NCBI GenBank assembly: GCA_964647395.1
Contig: CAZYHR010000039.1
Span: 1 to 25,789 of the forward strand
Direction: 5' to 3'
Origin: Phosphoribacter sp964647395
Lineage (GTDB): Bacteria > Actinomycetota > Actinomycetes > Actinomycetales > Dermatophilaceae
DNA: 25,789 nucleotides
A program made the position numbers and the translations under genes. Shown here one piece after another: positions 1 through 7,066 of this stretch. Below the pieces are notes generated by a model. The model searched no databases and had not been told where the DNA came from. It saw only the letters and a list, made by a program, of their open reading frames with translations. Within the stretch, counting starts at the first letter, position 1; every line of letters begins with the position of its first letter.

Positions 1-615
1 GCGCTGGTGCTCCACCGCGTCCGGCAGCCGGTCGACCGCGTCGGCCTGGAGCAGCCGGACGCCGGCTCGGTCAAGGTGGGGGAGACCGTGCAGATCTCCT
101 ACGTCGACCAGAGCCGGGCCGGGCTGGACCCGAAGAAGACGCTGTGGGAGGTCGTCTCGGACGGCAACGACATCATCAAGGTCGGCAACGTCGAGATCCC
201 GTCCCGCGCCTATGTCAGCCAGTTCGGGTTCAAGGGCCCGGACCAGCAGAAGCTCGCGGGGGTGCTGTCCGGCGGCGAGCGCAACCGGCTCAACCTCGCG
301 CTAACCCTCAAGCAGGGCGGCAACCTGCTGCTGCTCGACGAGCCGTCCAACGACCTGGACGTCGAGACCCTGCAATCGCTGGAGAACGCCCTGCTCGAGT
401 TCCCCGGCTGCGCCGTGGTCATCAGCCACGACCGGTGGTTCCTGGACCGGGTGGCCACCCACATCCTGGCCTACGAGGGCGACGACGACGACCCCGCCAG
501 GTGGTACTGGTTCGAGGGCAACTTCGAGGCCTACGAGAGGAACAAGGTCGAACGGTTGGGCCCCGAGGCCACCCGCCCGCACCGGGTCACCCATCGCAAG
601 CTCACCCGGGACTGA
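1..615 (+). CDS. ettA: Energy-dependent translational throttle protein EttA (ABC-F ATPase), 3' part only
   Basis: This is the C-terminal part of an ABC-F ATPase that binds the ribosomal E site and gates translation according to the ATP/ADP ratio. The reading frame is open from base 1, so the gene is cut by the window edge. Visible elements of the second nucleotide-binding domain are the ABC signature LSGGERNRLNLA, the Walker B box LLLLDEPSNDLD and the H-loop ISHDRWFLD, followed by the family-typical ILAYEG, WFEGNFEAYE and HRVTHRKLTRD ending. The run NDIIKVGNVEIPSRAY is typical of EttA rather than Uup or other ABC-F members. The first 45 bases or so do not resemble the expected Walker A region, and the family match starts near LEQPDAGSV (base 46). 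The next gene follows after 39 bp on the same strand. Identity is very secure; the extreme 5' end is not. Confidence 0.93.
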   Translation, partial: ALVLHRVRQPVDRVGLEQPDAGSVKVGETVQISYVDQSRAGLDPKKTLWEVVSDGNDIIKVGNVEIPSRAYVSQFGFKGPDQQKLAGVLSGGERNRLNLALTLKQGGNLLLLDEPSNDLDVETLQSLENALLEFPGCAVVISHDRWFLDRVATHILAYEGDDDDPARWYWFEGNFEAYERNKVERLGPEATRPHRVTHRKLTRD

Positions 616-654
616 CCGCCAGGCCAGTCCGGACCAACCACAAGGAGACTGAAC

Positions 655-1230
655 GTGACCGGACAACCGAGCCCCGCCGACTGGCACCGCCAGGCCGCCG
701 CGACCTTCACCGAGCGGGTCGAGGCGGTGACCGACTGGGCGGCACCCACACCGGTCAAGGAGTGGGTGGCACGCGACATCGTCGACCATCTGACCACCTG
801 GCTGCCGGATTTCCTGGAGTCCGGTTCGGGCCTGCGTCTGCCGGCCGGCCCAGCGGCCGCCGACGACCCGGTGGGGGCCTGGCGGGCCCAGCGCGACGCG
901 GTGCAGGAACTCCTCGACGACCCGCAGCGGTCCGCCATGCCGTATCGCAGCGACGCGCTCGGTGAGCTGACCGTGGAGCAGGTGCTGACGCAGTTCTACA
1001 CGGCCGACGTCTTCATGCACACCTGGGACCTGGCCCGCGCCACCGGCCAGGACGACCGGCTCGACGAGCAGACCTGCGCCGGCATGCTCGAGGGGATGTC
1101 CCAGATGGAGGACATGCTGCGCGCCAGCGGCCAGTTCGGCACGCGACAGCCGGTGGCCGACGACGCCCCCGTGCGGGACCGGTTCATCGCGTTCATCGGC
1201 CGGGACCCCCACTGGCAGCCGCCGGCCTGA
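655..1230 (+). CDS. TIGR03086-type metal-binding protein (mycothiol-dependent maleylpyruvate isomerase-like, DinB fold)
   Basis: A 191-residue protein of the DinB/MDMPI-N superfamily, metal-binding four-helix bundles that in several actinobacterial members use mycothiol. Candidate metal ligands are His45 (in DIVDHL) and the Asp118-xxx-His122 pair in DVFMHTWDLARATG, the hallmark segment of this group. The GTG start at 655 is chosen because AAGGAG lies at 642-647 with a normal spacing, and because the N-terminal helix begins immediately after it. It lies 39 bp after ettA and may be co-transcribed with it. Its 3' end overlaps by 38 bp the 3' end of the convergent gene on the other strand. The precise substrate is unknown; isomerase or thiol-transferase activity is inferred only from the family. 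Confidence 0.8.
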   Translation: MTGQPSPADWHRQAAATFTERVEAVTDWAAPTPVKEWVARDIVDHLTTWLPDFLESGSGLRLPAGPAAADDPVGAWRAQRDAVQELLDDPQRSAMPYRSDALGELTVEQVLTQFYTADVFMHTWDLARATGQDDRLDEQTCAGMLEGMSQMEDMLRASGQFGTRQPVADDAPVRDRFIAFIGRDPHWQPPA

Positions 1231-1762
1231 CCGCGCCGGCCCGCAACGGCCAGGCCGCCAGTGTCCGGCAGTCGCCCGCGGCATACCAGGACAGGTGCAG
1301 CCGGTCGGCGTGGGTGACGACCGGCACGAGCGGCCGCAGCCACTCGCGCACGACCTGCTCGCTCACCCCTGGGCCGACCGCGTCGAGCGTCAGGTGCGCC
1401 CGGACCTCCCCGAACCGCCCCTGGTAGGGCGGACACTGCGGGAAGGCCCGCCACAGCGCCCGGGTCAACCGCGCGAACGGCTGCTTCGGCTCGGGCACCA
1501 GATGGATGATCCCGTTGGGAAACGTCTCGACCAGCTCCAGTCGGAAGTCGAAAGCCGTTGTCGCCGAGGCGATCTCGCCCACCCGGGCGAGGTCTTCGGC
1601 GGTCGGGTCGGCAAGCCAGGGGGCGAGCACGGTGATGTGCGCGTGCGCGAAGGACGGGTCCGCGGAGACGTAGTCGCGGTCGTAGTGCTCGTGCCGCCCC
1701 CGCACCCATTCCTCCAGCGCGGGCACGGGGACCGCGAGCACGGAGTGGGCCACGCGGCCCAC
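1193..1762 (-). CDS. 2'-5' RNA ligase family protein (2H phosphoesterase)
   Basis: A protein of about 189 residues carrying the two HxT motifs that define the 2H phosphoesterase superfamily: His42-Ile-Thr44 in HAHITVLAPW and His123-Leu-Thr125 in VRAHLTLD. The spacing of about 80 residues is typical. Relatives hydrolyse cyclic 2',3' or 1'',2'' phosphodiesters of RNA or ADP-ribose derivatives, or ligate 2'-5' bonds; the substrate here cannot be read from the sequence. No leading peptide is apparent, so it is cytoplasmic. Two GTG starts are possible (1762 and 1753); the upstream one follows a G-rich GGGGGCGG stretch. It lies 80 bp downstream of the TetR gene on the same strand and is probably co-transcribed with it. 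Its last 38 bases overlap antisense to the DinB-like gene. Confidence 0.8.
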   Translation of the reverse strand: MGRVAHSVLAVPVPALEEWVRGRHEHYDRDYVSADPSFAHAHITVLAPWLADPTAEDLARVGEIASATTAFDFRLELVETFPNGIIHLVPEPKQPFARLTRALWRAFPQCPPYQGRFGEVRAHLTLDAVGPGVSEQVVREWLRPLVPVVTHADRLHLSWYAAGDCRTLAAWPLRAGAVRPAAASGGPGR

Positions 1763-1842
1763 CGTAGGCCGCCCCCGCCCGACGCGGACCGGCGGGGCCG
1801 GGCGGACCGGCCACCTGCGCCGCCCCGTCCGGGCCGGCCACT

Positions 1843-2508
1843 TCAGCCGAGCGCAGGCCCCGGGCTCGAGCCAGGTGACGGCTCGCCGGCCCCGAGCGGC
1901 GAGCCGGCATGGCCGACCAGGCGCAGGCCGAGGGCGGCGTTGGTCGCGCCGATCTGCTCGGGGGTGCGGTGCACCCGCGGGGTGTACCAGCGGGCCACGT
2001 CGACGATGATCGACAGCAGCGCCAGCGACGTGTCGGCGACCGAGTCGAGCTCGAAGTCGCCGCCGGCCAGCCCGCGCTCGAGCACGCCCTGCAAGGTGGC
2101 GTCGATCTGCTTGCGCAGGTCGAGCACCTCGGCGCGGTGCTCGTCGCTGAGGTGGGGGAACTCGTGCTGGACCACCCGGGCGACGGCGTAGTTGTCCGCG
2201 TGCCAGGCACTGAACCGCGCCATGACCAGGCCCAGCGCCGCCGCCGGGGTCGGGCCCTCGCGGACGGCTGCGCGCACCAGGGCCAGCGCCTCGTGGTGGC
2301 CGTCTCGGCTCAGCTGGTAGAGCACGTCCTCCTTGGAGGAGAAGTGCACGTAGACCCCGGCCGGGGACAGGCCCGCCCGGGAGGCGATGTCGCGAGTGGT
2401 CGTCGCGGCATACCCCTTGGCCGCGAAGGCCTCCGCCGCGGCAGTGAGCATCCGGCGGGCGGCGTCCGGCACGTCGACGGGCGGTGCCTCGGTCACGGTG
2501 GACAGCAT
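1843..2508 (-). CDS. TetR family transcriptional regulator
   Basis: A 221-residue TetR-type repressor. The N-terminal DNA-binding domain covers about residues 14-64: AARRMLTAAAEAFAAKGY, then the helix-turn-helix TTRDIASRAGLSPAGVYVHF, then SSKEDVLY. The C-terminal ligand domain (about 70-200) is all helical and ends in a Gly/Ser/Pro-rich tail. The ATG at 2508 is preceded by a TAGCAT box 14 nt upstream. It is transcribed divergently from an acyl-CoA dehydrogenase across a 68-bp gap that holds an 18-bp near-palindrome, which makes autoregulation and control of the dehydrogenase by an acyl-CoA-type ligand the simplest reading (inference). The 2H phosphoesterase gene follows on the same strand. 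Confidence 0.88.
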   Translation of the reverse strand: MLSTVTEAPPVDVPDAARRMLTAAAEAFAAKGYAATTTRDIASRAGLSPAGVYVHFSSKEDVLYQLSRDGHHEALALVRAAVREGPTPAAALGLVMARFSAWHADNYAVARVVQHEFPHLSDEHRAEVLDLRKQIDATLQGVLERGLAGGDFELDSVADTSLALLSIIVDVARWYTPRVHRTPEQIGATNAALGLRLVGHAGSPLGAGEPSPGSSPGPALG

Positions 2509-2526
2509 GCCGCACCTGTGGGATGC

Positions 2527-2544
2527 TAAGCAAGCGCTTACTTA
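2527..2544. promoter_or_regulatory. Probable TetR operator between the divergent TetR and acyl-CoA dehydrogenase genes
   Basis: TAAGCAAGCGCTTACTTA is an 18-bp inverted repeat with 8 of 9 arm pairs matching, in a 68-bp divergent intergenic region. It touches the TAGCAT box (minus strand, 2528-2523) that looks like the -10 of the TetR gene. The AAGC/GCTT core resembles operators of TetR proteins that control fatty acid or acyl-CoA catabolism. The assignment to this TetR protein is inferred from position. Confidence 0.6.
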
Positions 2545-2576
2545 TCGGTAACAACGGGGTCCACGGAGGTCACCAC

Positions 2577-3722
2577 ATGCTGCGCAATCTCTACTCGCAG
2601 GAGCACGAGGACTTCCGGGCGAGCGTCCGCGAGTTCGTCGAGCGCAGCCTCAAGCCGCGCGCCGAGGAGATGATCGGGCTCAAGTCGATCCCGCGCGACA
2701 TCTGGCTCGAGGCCGGCAAGCAGGGGCTGTTCGGCATGGACATCCCCGAGGAGTTCGGCGGGGCCGGGGCGGGGGACTACCGCTTCAACGCCGTGCTCGC
2801 CGAGGAGTGGGCGCACTTCAACGCCGCCACCGCCGCGTGCTTCGGCATCCACGCCGACGTCTGCCCGCCCTACCTCGTCGACCTGGGCACCGAGGAGCAG
2901 AAGCACCGCTGGCTGCCCGGCATCGCCTCGGGCGAGAAGATCATCGCCATCGGCATGACCGAGCCCTCGGGCGGCTCGGACCTGGCCGCCCTCAAGACGA
3001 CCGCCGTCCGCGACGGCGACAGTTGGATCATCAACGGCAGCAAGACCTTCATCACCAACGGCTACCAGTGCGACCTGGTCATCGTCGCGGCCCGCACCGA
3101 CCCGAGCAAGGGCGCCAAGGGCATCACGCTGTTCATGGTCGAGCGCGGCATGGACGGGTTCGTCAACGGCCGCAAGCTCGACAAGGTCGGCCAGGACGAG
3201 TCCGACACCGCCGAGCTGTTCTTCGAGAACGTCCGGGTGCCCGACGAGAACCGGCTCGGCGAGGAGGGCCTGGGCTTCATCGCGATGATGCAGCGGCTGC
3301 CCCAGGAGCGGGTCGGGGCCGCCGTGTCCAACGTCGCGCACGCCGCCCAGATCCTGCGCGAGACGATCGGCTACGCCAAGGAGCGCAAGGCCTTCGGCCA
3401 GCCGATCGGCGCCTTCCAGCACAACAAGTTCAAGATCGCCGAGATGGTCACCAAGCTCGAGGTCGCTCAGGCCGATGTCGACCTGTGCGTCGCCGCCCAC
3501 GCCGAGCACCGGCTCAGCGCCGTCGACGCCGCCAAGGCCAAGTGGTGGAGCTCGCAGGTGCAGAGCGAGGTGCTCGACGAGTGCGTCCAGATGCACGGCG
3601 GCTACGGCTTCATGAACGAGTACCGCGCCGCCCGCGCCTGGCGCGACGCGCGCGTGACGAAGATCTGGGCCGGCTCCAACGAGATCATGAAGGAGCTCAT
3701 CGGCCGCGATCTCGGGTTGTAG
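2577..3722 (+). CDS. Acyl-CoA dehydrogenase
   Basis: A 381-residue FAD-dependent acyl-CoA dehydrogenase that introduces the alpha-beta double bond into an acyl-CoA and passes electrons to ETF. It has the N-terminal helical domain (to about 120), the beta domain with the signature MTEPSGGSDLAALKT (128-141) and NGSKTFITNG (153-162), and the C-terminal helical domain with QMHGGYGFMNEY and IWAGSNEIMKELIGRDL. The usual Glu of the IYEGT motif is Ala365 here. The catalytic base is instead expected at Glu244 in LPQERV, as in the long-chain and isovaleryl-CoA dehydrogenase subgroups. The ATG at 2577 is chosen because GGAGG lies 7 nt upstream (2565-2569) and the family N-terminus fits. It is divergent from the TetR gene. 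Chain-length specificity is not determinable; a long or branched-chain substrate is favoured. Confidence 0.93.
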   Translation: MLRNLYSQEHEDFRASVREFVERSLKPRAEEMIGLKSIPRDIWLEAGKQGLFGMDIPEEFGGAGAGDYRFNAVLAEEWAHFNAATAACFGIHADVCPPYLVDLGTEEQKHRWLPGIASGEKIIAIGMTEPSGGSDLAALKTTAVRDGDSWIINGSKTFITNGYQCDLVIVAARTDPSKGAKGITLFMVERGMDGFVNGRKLDKVGQDESDTAELFFENVRVPDENRLGEEGLGFIAMMQRLPQERVGAAVSNVAHAAQILRETIGYAKERKAFGQPIGAFQHNKFKIAEMVTKLEVAQADVDLCVAAHAEHRLSAVDAAKAKWWSSQVQSEVLDECVQMHGGYGFMNEYRAARAWRDARVTKIWAGSNEIMKELIGRDLGL

Positions 3723-3741
3723 TCCGTTGCTCGGCAACGGA
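3723..3741. terminator. Short hairpin after the acyl-CoA dehydrogenase
   Basis: TCCGTTGC and GCAACGGA form a perfect 8-bp stem around a 3-nt loop, starting at the first base after the TAG stop of the dehydrogenase and lying between two convergent genes. There is no T-tract, which is common for actinobacterial terminators. It could serve both strands. Confidence 0.55.
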
Positions 3742-3800
3742 GTCCACGACGCCGGGCGCTGAACCGAGCCGGACCCGATCAGCGCCGGCCGCCCGCCCCG

Positions 3801-4600
3801 TCAGTCGCGCGGGCCGCCGGCGACGTAGATGACCTGCCCGTTGACGAAGCCCGCCTCGTCGCTGCACAGGAAGGCGATCGGCCCGGCGACGTCGGCGACC
3901 TGACCCGGGCGCCCGGCCGGGATGAGCGCGACCCTGCTGGCGAGGTATTCGTCGTAGGGCATGCCGACCCGCTCGGCCACGGCGCGGGGGATGAGGGCCA
4001 GGGCCGACGCTTCGGGTGTGANNNNNNNNNNNNNNNNNNNNNNNNNNNNNNNNNNNNNNNNNNNNNNNNNNNNCCCAGCTCGAAGGCCGCCGCCTTGGCG
4101 AAGCCCTGCAGCCCCGCCTTGGCCGAGGCGTAGTTGAGCTGGCCGCGGATGCCCTGCGCCGAGGTGGACGAGAGCACGACGATGCGACCCCACCGGGCCG
4201 CCACCATGTGCGCCTGGCAGGCCTGGGTCATCAGGAAGGTGCCCCGCAGGTTGACCCGCATGACCAGGTCCCAGTCGTCCTCGGACAGCTTGTGCACCAG
4301 CCCGTCCCGGGTGATGCCCGCGTTGTTGACCAGGATCGTCGGTGGGCCCAGCTCGGCCGCCACCCGCTCGACCGCCGCGGCCGCCTGCGCGCCGTCGGCG
4401 ATGTCGGCCCCCACCGCGAGTGCCCGCCCACCGGCCTGCTCGATCGCCGAAACAGTGTCGGCACAAGAAGACTCGTCCAGGTCGAGGACGGCGATGGCGT
4501 GCCCGTCGGCGGCCAGGCGCTGGGCGATGGCCGCGCCGATGCCCCGGGCGGAGCCGGTGACGATCGCGGTGCGGGGGGTCGTCCGGGGTGCGGTGCTCAC
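3801..4600 (-). CDS. FabG-like short-chain dehydrogenase/reductase (3-oxoacyl reductase type), interrupted by an N-run
   Basis: A classical SDR, an NAD(P)-dependent oxidoreductase probably acting on 3-oxoacyl thioesters. The 5' part shows the cofactor motif TGSARGIG (residues 15-22), NNAG (92-95), catalytic Ser145 and the YASAK motif (Tyr157, Lys161). The 3' part ends in GFVNGQVIYVAGG, the usual FabG-type C-terminus. Bases 4022-4073 are 52 Ns. The codons on either side are in different frames and require a true gap of 3n+2 bases, so the apparent frameshift comes from an estimated gap size and not from a mutation. The lost part is about 15 residues, normally including the PG motif after the active site. 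The GTG start at 4600 has no Shine-Dalgarno but a TAGAGT box 7 nt upstream. It is convergent with the acyl-CoA dehydrogenase and probably belongs to the same metabolic theme. Confidence 0.88.
4022..4073. other. Assembly gap (52 Ns) inside the SDR gene
   Basis: A run of unknown bases joins two contigs. The SDR reading frame is continuous on both sides only if the real gap is 3n+2 bases long, so 52 is an estimate. Confidence 0.97.
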
Positions 4601-4607
4601 GGTCCGC

Positions 4608-4613
4608 ACTCTA
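4608..4613 (-). promoter_or_regulatory. -10 box of a leaderless promoter for the SDR gene
   Basis: On the minus strand TAGAGT is followed by 7 nt (GCGGACC) and the GTG start. No Shine-Dalgarno is present, so transcription probably begins at or next to the start codon. Confidence 0.5.
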
Positions 4614-4631
4614 TCCAGCGGCCCGACAAGC

Positions 4632-4671
4632 CGAAGGGCCGCACCCATCGGAGGATGGGTGCGGCCCTTCG
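4632..4671 (-). terminator. Perfect 18-bp hairpin upstream of the SDR gene
   Basis: The arms at 4632-4649 and 4654-4671 are perfectly complementary over 18 bp around a GGAG loop. On the minus strand the hairpin ends 31 nt before the SDR start. It could end the upstream thioesterase transcript, or a separate transcript starting near 5012, or act as an attenuator in a long SDR leader. There is no T-tract on either side. Confidence 0.6.
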
Positions 4672-5012
4672 TCGTGGCCTTCGCCGGTGGTGGACAGGGC
4701 AGGTCGGGGGGGCCTGCTCCGCCTACCCGTCAGGGTGGGCCGGTGGTGCGGTGCTGCGGTGCTGGGCGGCGCCGGCTCGGGGGTTTCCGGTCTGCCACGG
4801 GCAGCGGGTGGTGCGATCCGCGGCACTGACCGGCTCGGTTCGGGGGTTCCGATTCGGGTGCTGCTGCGGGAGTTGGCGATCCGACTCCCACCGTCGCCTT
4901 CCTGAGGCCGGAAGTCGGAGTCCGGCTGGCGCGCGAGGGTGGGTGCTGCGAATGAGCCCGGTCCTGCGACCCGGCCTTCCGGTCCGGCTGGGCTCTCCCG
5001 CCCGGCGCGCCG
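4672..5012 (-). ncRNA. Candidate noncoding RNA or long leader in a gene-free stretch
   Basis: Bases 4614-5114 hold no ORF with a recognisable product; the open frames here have proline, serine and arginine-rich translations typical of noncoding GC-rich DNA. On the minus strand a good promoter (5047-5019) points into the stretch, and an 18-bp hairpin closes it. Short inverted repeats lie inside, for example GGGAGT at 4868 paired with ACTCCC at 4883. The landmark sequences of RNase P RNA and tmRNA are not visible. A small RNA or a cis-acting leader for the SDR gene are both possible; a decayed gene remnant is a third option. Confidence 0.25.
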
Positions 5013-5018
5013 TGGTCG

Positions 5019-5047
5019 ACTATAAGACGGGCACCCCCACGGGTCAT
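5019..5047 (-). promoter_or_regulatory. Predicted sigma-70-type promoter in the gene-free stretch
   Basis: On the minus strand ATGACC (-35, four of six consensus bases) is separated by 17 bp from TATAGT (-10, five of six). This gives a start site near 5012, directed toward the hairpin and the SDR gene. It is one of the few A/T-rich spots in this region. Confidence 0.45.
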
Positions 5048-5114
5048 GACACGCTTTCGCGAGAAACTTTCCCGGCCCGTCGTCGCGGGTCCACCCGCCG
5101 GTCACCGGCCGGCG

Positions 5115-6065
5115 TCACGACTTGAGCCGGATCATCCCCTCCTGGGCGAGCGTGGCCACGTGGGTGCCGTCCGCGGCATACATCCGGCCCAGGCCGAGCC
5201 CGCGCCCACCGGAGGCGGACGGACTGGTCAGCGAGTGCAGCACCCACTCGTCGGCCCGGACCGGCCGGTGGAACCACATCGCGTGGTCCAGGCTGGCCTG
5301 GCGCAGCCGCGGGTCGCCCCACCAGATGCCGTGCGCCCGCAGCACCGGCTCGAGCACCGAGTAGTCGCAGGCATAGGCGAGCACGGCGGCGTGCACGACC
5401 GGGTCGTCGGGCAGTGCCTCGCGGGCCCGGAACCACACCGACTGCCCGGCGGTATGCCGCTCGGGCGCCGCGGCATACAGCGTCCCCTCGGCGTGGCGCA
5501 GTTCGATCGGACCGCGCAGCACGCACACCGGGGCGTAGGGGCCGGGGACCCCGGCCAGCCAGCCGGCGACCTCCGGGAGCGAGTCGGCGTCCGGCACGTC
5601 CGGCATCGGCTCGCCGTGCTCGAGGCCCGGGGCTGCCTGCTGGAAGGACACGGTGACCACGGCCAGCAGCACCCCGTCCTGCACGACCTGCACCCGGCGC
5701 TGCGAGAAGGACCGCCCGTCGCCGAGCGGCTCGACGACATAGCTGACCTCGCGGGTGTCGTCGCCGCCGGCCAGGAAGGTCACGTGCAGGGAGTGCACCG
5801 GCCGGGCGGCGCCCGCCCCGTCGACGGTACGGGCCGCCGCGACGATCGCCTGCGCCATGAGCTGGCCGCCGAAGGTGCGCTGATAGCGCTGCAGCTGGCT
5901 CGGGCCGGTGAACACCCGGCACTGCCGGCCGGGCAGCTGCAGCCCCGCGACATCGGCGCTGTCCAGCCTCAGCTGCGCGGTGCCGACCTCGCGCAGGTCG
6001 AGCACGGGCAGCAGTGGCCCGACCGAGTAGTCGTCCGGGCGGGCCACGCCCGGCGGCTCGGTCAT
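5115..6065 (-). CDS. tesB: Acyl-CoA thioesterase II (TesB family), second of a tandem pair
   Basis: A 316-residue double-hotdog thioesterase that hydrolyses acyl-CoA to free acid and CoA. The N-terminal hotdog carries RTFGGQLMAQAI and RPVHSLHVTFLAGGD; the C-terminal hotdog carries YACDY, ASLDHAMWFHRP and LAQEGMIR. The expected catalytic triad (Asp, Thr/Ser, Gln in the E. coli enzyme) maps to Asp234, Ser258 and Gln308. The ATG at 6065 overlaps the TGA of the upstream paralogue (ATGA), so translation is coupled. The two copies share the family framework but differ in the N-terminal half and in the linker, which suggests an old duplication with specialisation. Downstream is a gene-free region with a strong hairpin. 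Confidence 0.93.
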   Translation of the reverse strand: MTEPPGVARPDDYSVGPLLPVLDLREVGTAQLRLDSADVAGLQLPGRQCRVFTGPSQLQRYQRTFGGQLMAQAIVAAARTVDGAGAARPVHSLHVTFLAGGDDTREVSYVVEPLGDGRSFSQRRVQVVQDGVLLAVVTVSFQQAAPGLEHGEPMPDVPDADSLPEVAGWLAGVPGPYAPVCVLRGPIELRHAEGTLYAAAPERHTAGQSVWFRAREALPDDPVVHAAVLAYACDYSVLEPVLRAHGIWWGDPRLRQASLDHAMWFHRPVRADEWVLHSLTSPSASGGRGLGLGRMYAADGTHVATLAQEGMIRLKS

Positions 6066-7024
6066 CGACCCTCCTTGATCCGCAGCATGCCCTCCTGGGC
6101 CAGGCTGATCGTCAGCCGGCCGTTGTGCGAGAACATCCGGGCCACCCCGAGCCCCCGGCCGCCCTGCGCCGAGGGGCTGGAGATGTGGTAGAGGTTCCAG
6201 TCGTCGGCTCGGATCGGCCGGTGGAACCACATCGCGTGGTCGAGGCTGGCCGGCCGCAGCCGCGGGTCGGCCCAGGCGATGCCGTGCCGGCGCAGCACGC
6301 CCTCCAGCAGCGGGTAGTCGGAGGCGTAGGCCGCCACCGCCGCGTGGATGAGCGGGTCCGGCGGCAGCGGTGCCCGGGCCCGCCACCAGACGCTCTCCCG
6401 GGCCGCGCGCTGCCGGGCCGGCGAGACGTAGATGTTGCCCTCGACGTGGCGCAACTCGATCGGTCGCCGGGTCGCCGCGAAGAACTGCTGGGCGTCCGGG
6501 TCCAGGCGGTCACCGAGCGCGTCGGTCAGGGTGCGCACGTCCTCGGGCTCGGGCACCGGCGGCATGATGTCCTGGTGGTCCAGGCCGTCGGCCGGCTCCT
6601 GGAAGGAGGCGCCCATCGACAGGATGGTCCGGCCGTACTGCACCGCCTGGACCCGCCGGGAGGAGAAGGACCGGCCGTCGCGGACCCGCTCGACGAGGAA
6701 GCGGATCGGGTGGCTGGCGTCGCCGGCGCGCACGAAGTAGGCGTGCACCGAGTGGATCGGTCGGGCCACGCCGTCGGACTGCTCGACGGTGCGCCCGGCG
6801 GCGATGATCGACTGGGCCAGCACCTGCCCGCCGAAGACCCGGCCGTGGCGACGTTGCTGGCTGCGGCCGAGGAAGACGATCGGCTCGAACTCACCGAGCT
6901 CGGTCTCCTCGTCGCCGGGCAGCCCCTCCCAGCGGATGCGGGCCTGGCCCAGCTCCTTGAGGTCGAGCACGTCGAGCAGATCGGCGACCGCGTCCTCGGC
7001 CGGATCGGGGGGGAGGGATGCCAT
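6062..7024 (-). CDS. tesB: Acyl-CoA thioesterase II (TesB family), first of a tandem pair
   Basis: A 320-residue TesB-type double-hotdog acyl-CoA thioesterase. Characteristic segments are RVFGGQVLAQSII (62-74), RPIHSVHAYFVRAGD, DGRSFSSRRVQAVQ, ELRHVEGNIY, YASDYPLLE, SLDHAMWFHRP and SLAQEGMLRIKEG. The catalytic triad is predicted as Asp236, Ser260 and Gln310. The ATG at 7024 has no Shine-Dalgarno but TACCCT lies 7 nt upstream, the pattern of a leaderless transcript. The stop overlaps the start of the second tesB by four bases. It is divergent from a single-hotdog thioesterase, so three thioesterase genes are clustered. Release of CoA during fatty acid or branched-chain acid catabolism is the likely role. 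Confidence 0.93.
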   Translation of the reverse strand: MASLPPDPAEDAVADLLDVLDLKELGQARIRWEGLPGDEETELGEFEPIVFLGRSQQRRHGRVFGGQVLAQSIIAAGRTVEQSDGVARPIHSVHAYFVRAGDASHPIRFLVERVRDGRSFSSRRVQAVQYGRTILSMGASFQEPADGLDHQDIMPPVPEPEDVRTLTDALGDRLDPDAQQFFAATRRPIELRHVEGNIYVSPARQRAARESVWWRARAPLPPDPLIHAAVAAYASDYPLLEGVLRRHGIAWADPRLRPASLDHAMWFHRPIRADDWNLYHISSPSAQGGRGLGVARMFSHNGRLTISLAQEGMLRIKEGR

Positions 7025-7031
7025 GTCTGGG

Positions 7032-7037
7032 AGGGTA
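7032..7037 (-). promoter_or_regulatory. -10 box of a leaderless promoter for the tesB pair
   Basis: Minus-strand TACCCT, 7 nt, then ATG at 7024. No ribosome binding site is visible. It lies in a 42-bp divergent gap with the hotdog thioesterase gene. Confidence 0.5.
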
Positions 7038-7050
7038 CCCACCCGCACCC

Positions 7051-7059
7051 TGACAGGAT
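7051..7059 (+). promoter_or_regulatory. Extended -10 promoter for the hotdog thioesterase
   Basis: TGACAGGAT combines a TGN extension with CAGGAT. The ATG at 7067 lies 7 nt after it, as expected for a leaderless message. The same 11-base word TGACAGGATGG recurs at 13013-13023, upstream of the aldehyde dehydrogenase. Confidence 0.4.
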
Positions 7060-7066
7060 GGCGGAC

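Noticed and set aside
3801..4600. SDR as a frameshifted pseudogene
   Set aside because: The frame change coincides exactly with the N-run and all catalytic motifs are intact.
4632..5012. RNase P RNA or tmRNA in the gene-free stretch
   Set aside because: The conserved GAGGAAAGTCC core of RNase P RNA and a tRNA-Ala-like end of tmRNA are not present on either strand.
4611..5105. A 164-residue minus-strand ORF in the gene-free stretch
   Set aside because: The translation is Pro/Ser/Arg-rich with no domain, has no ribosome binding site, and spans the strong hairpin.
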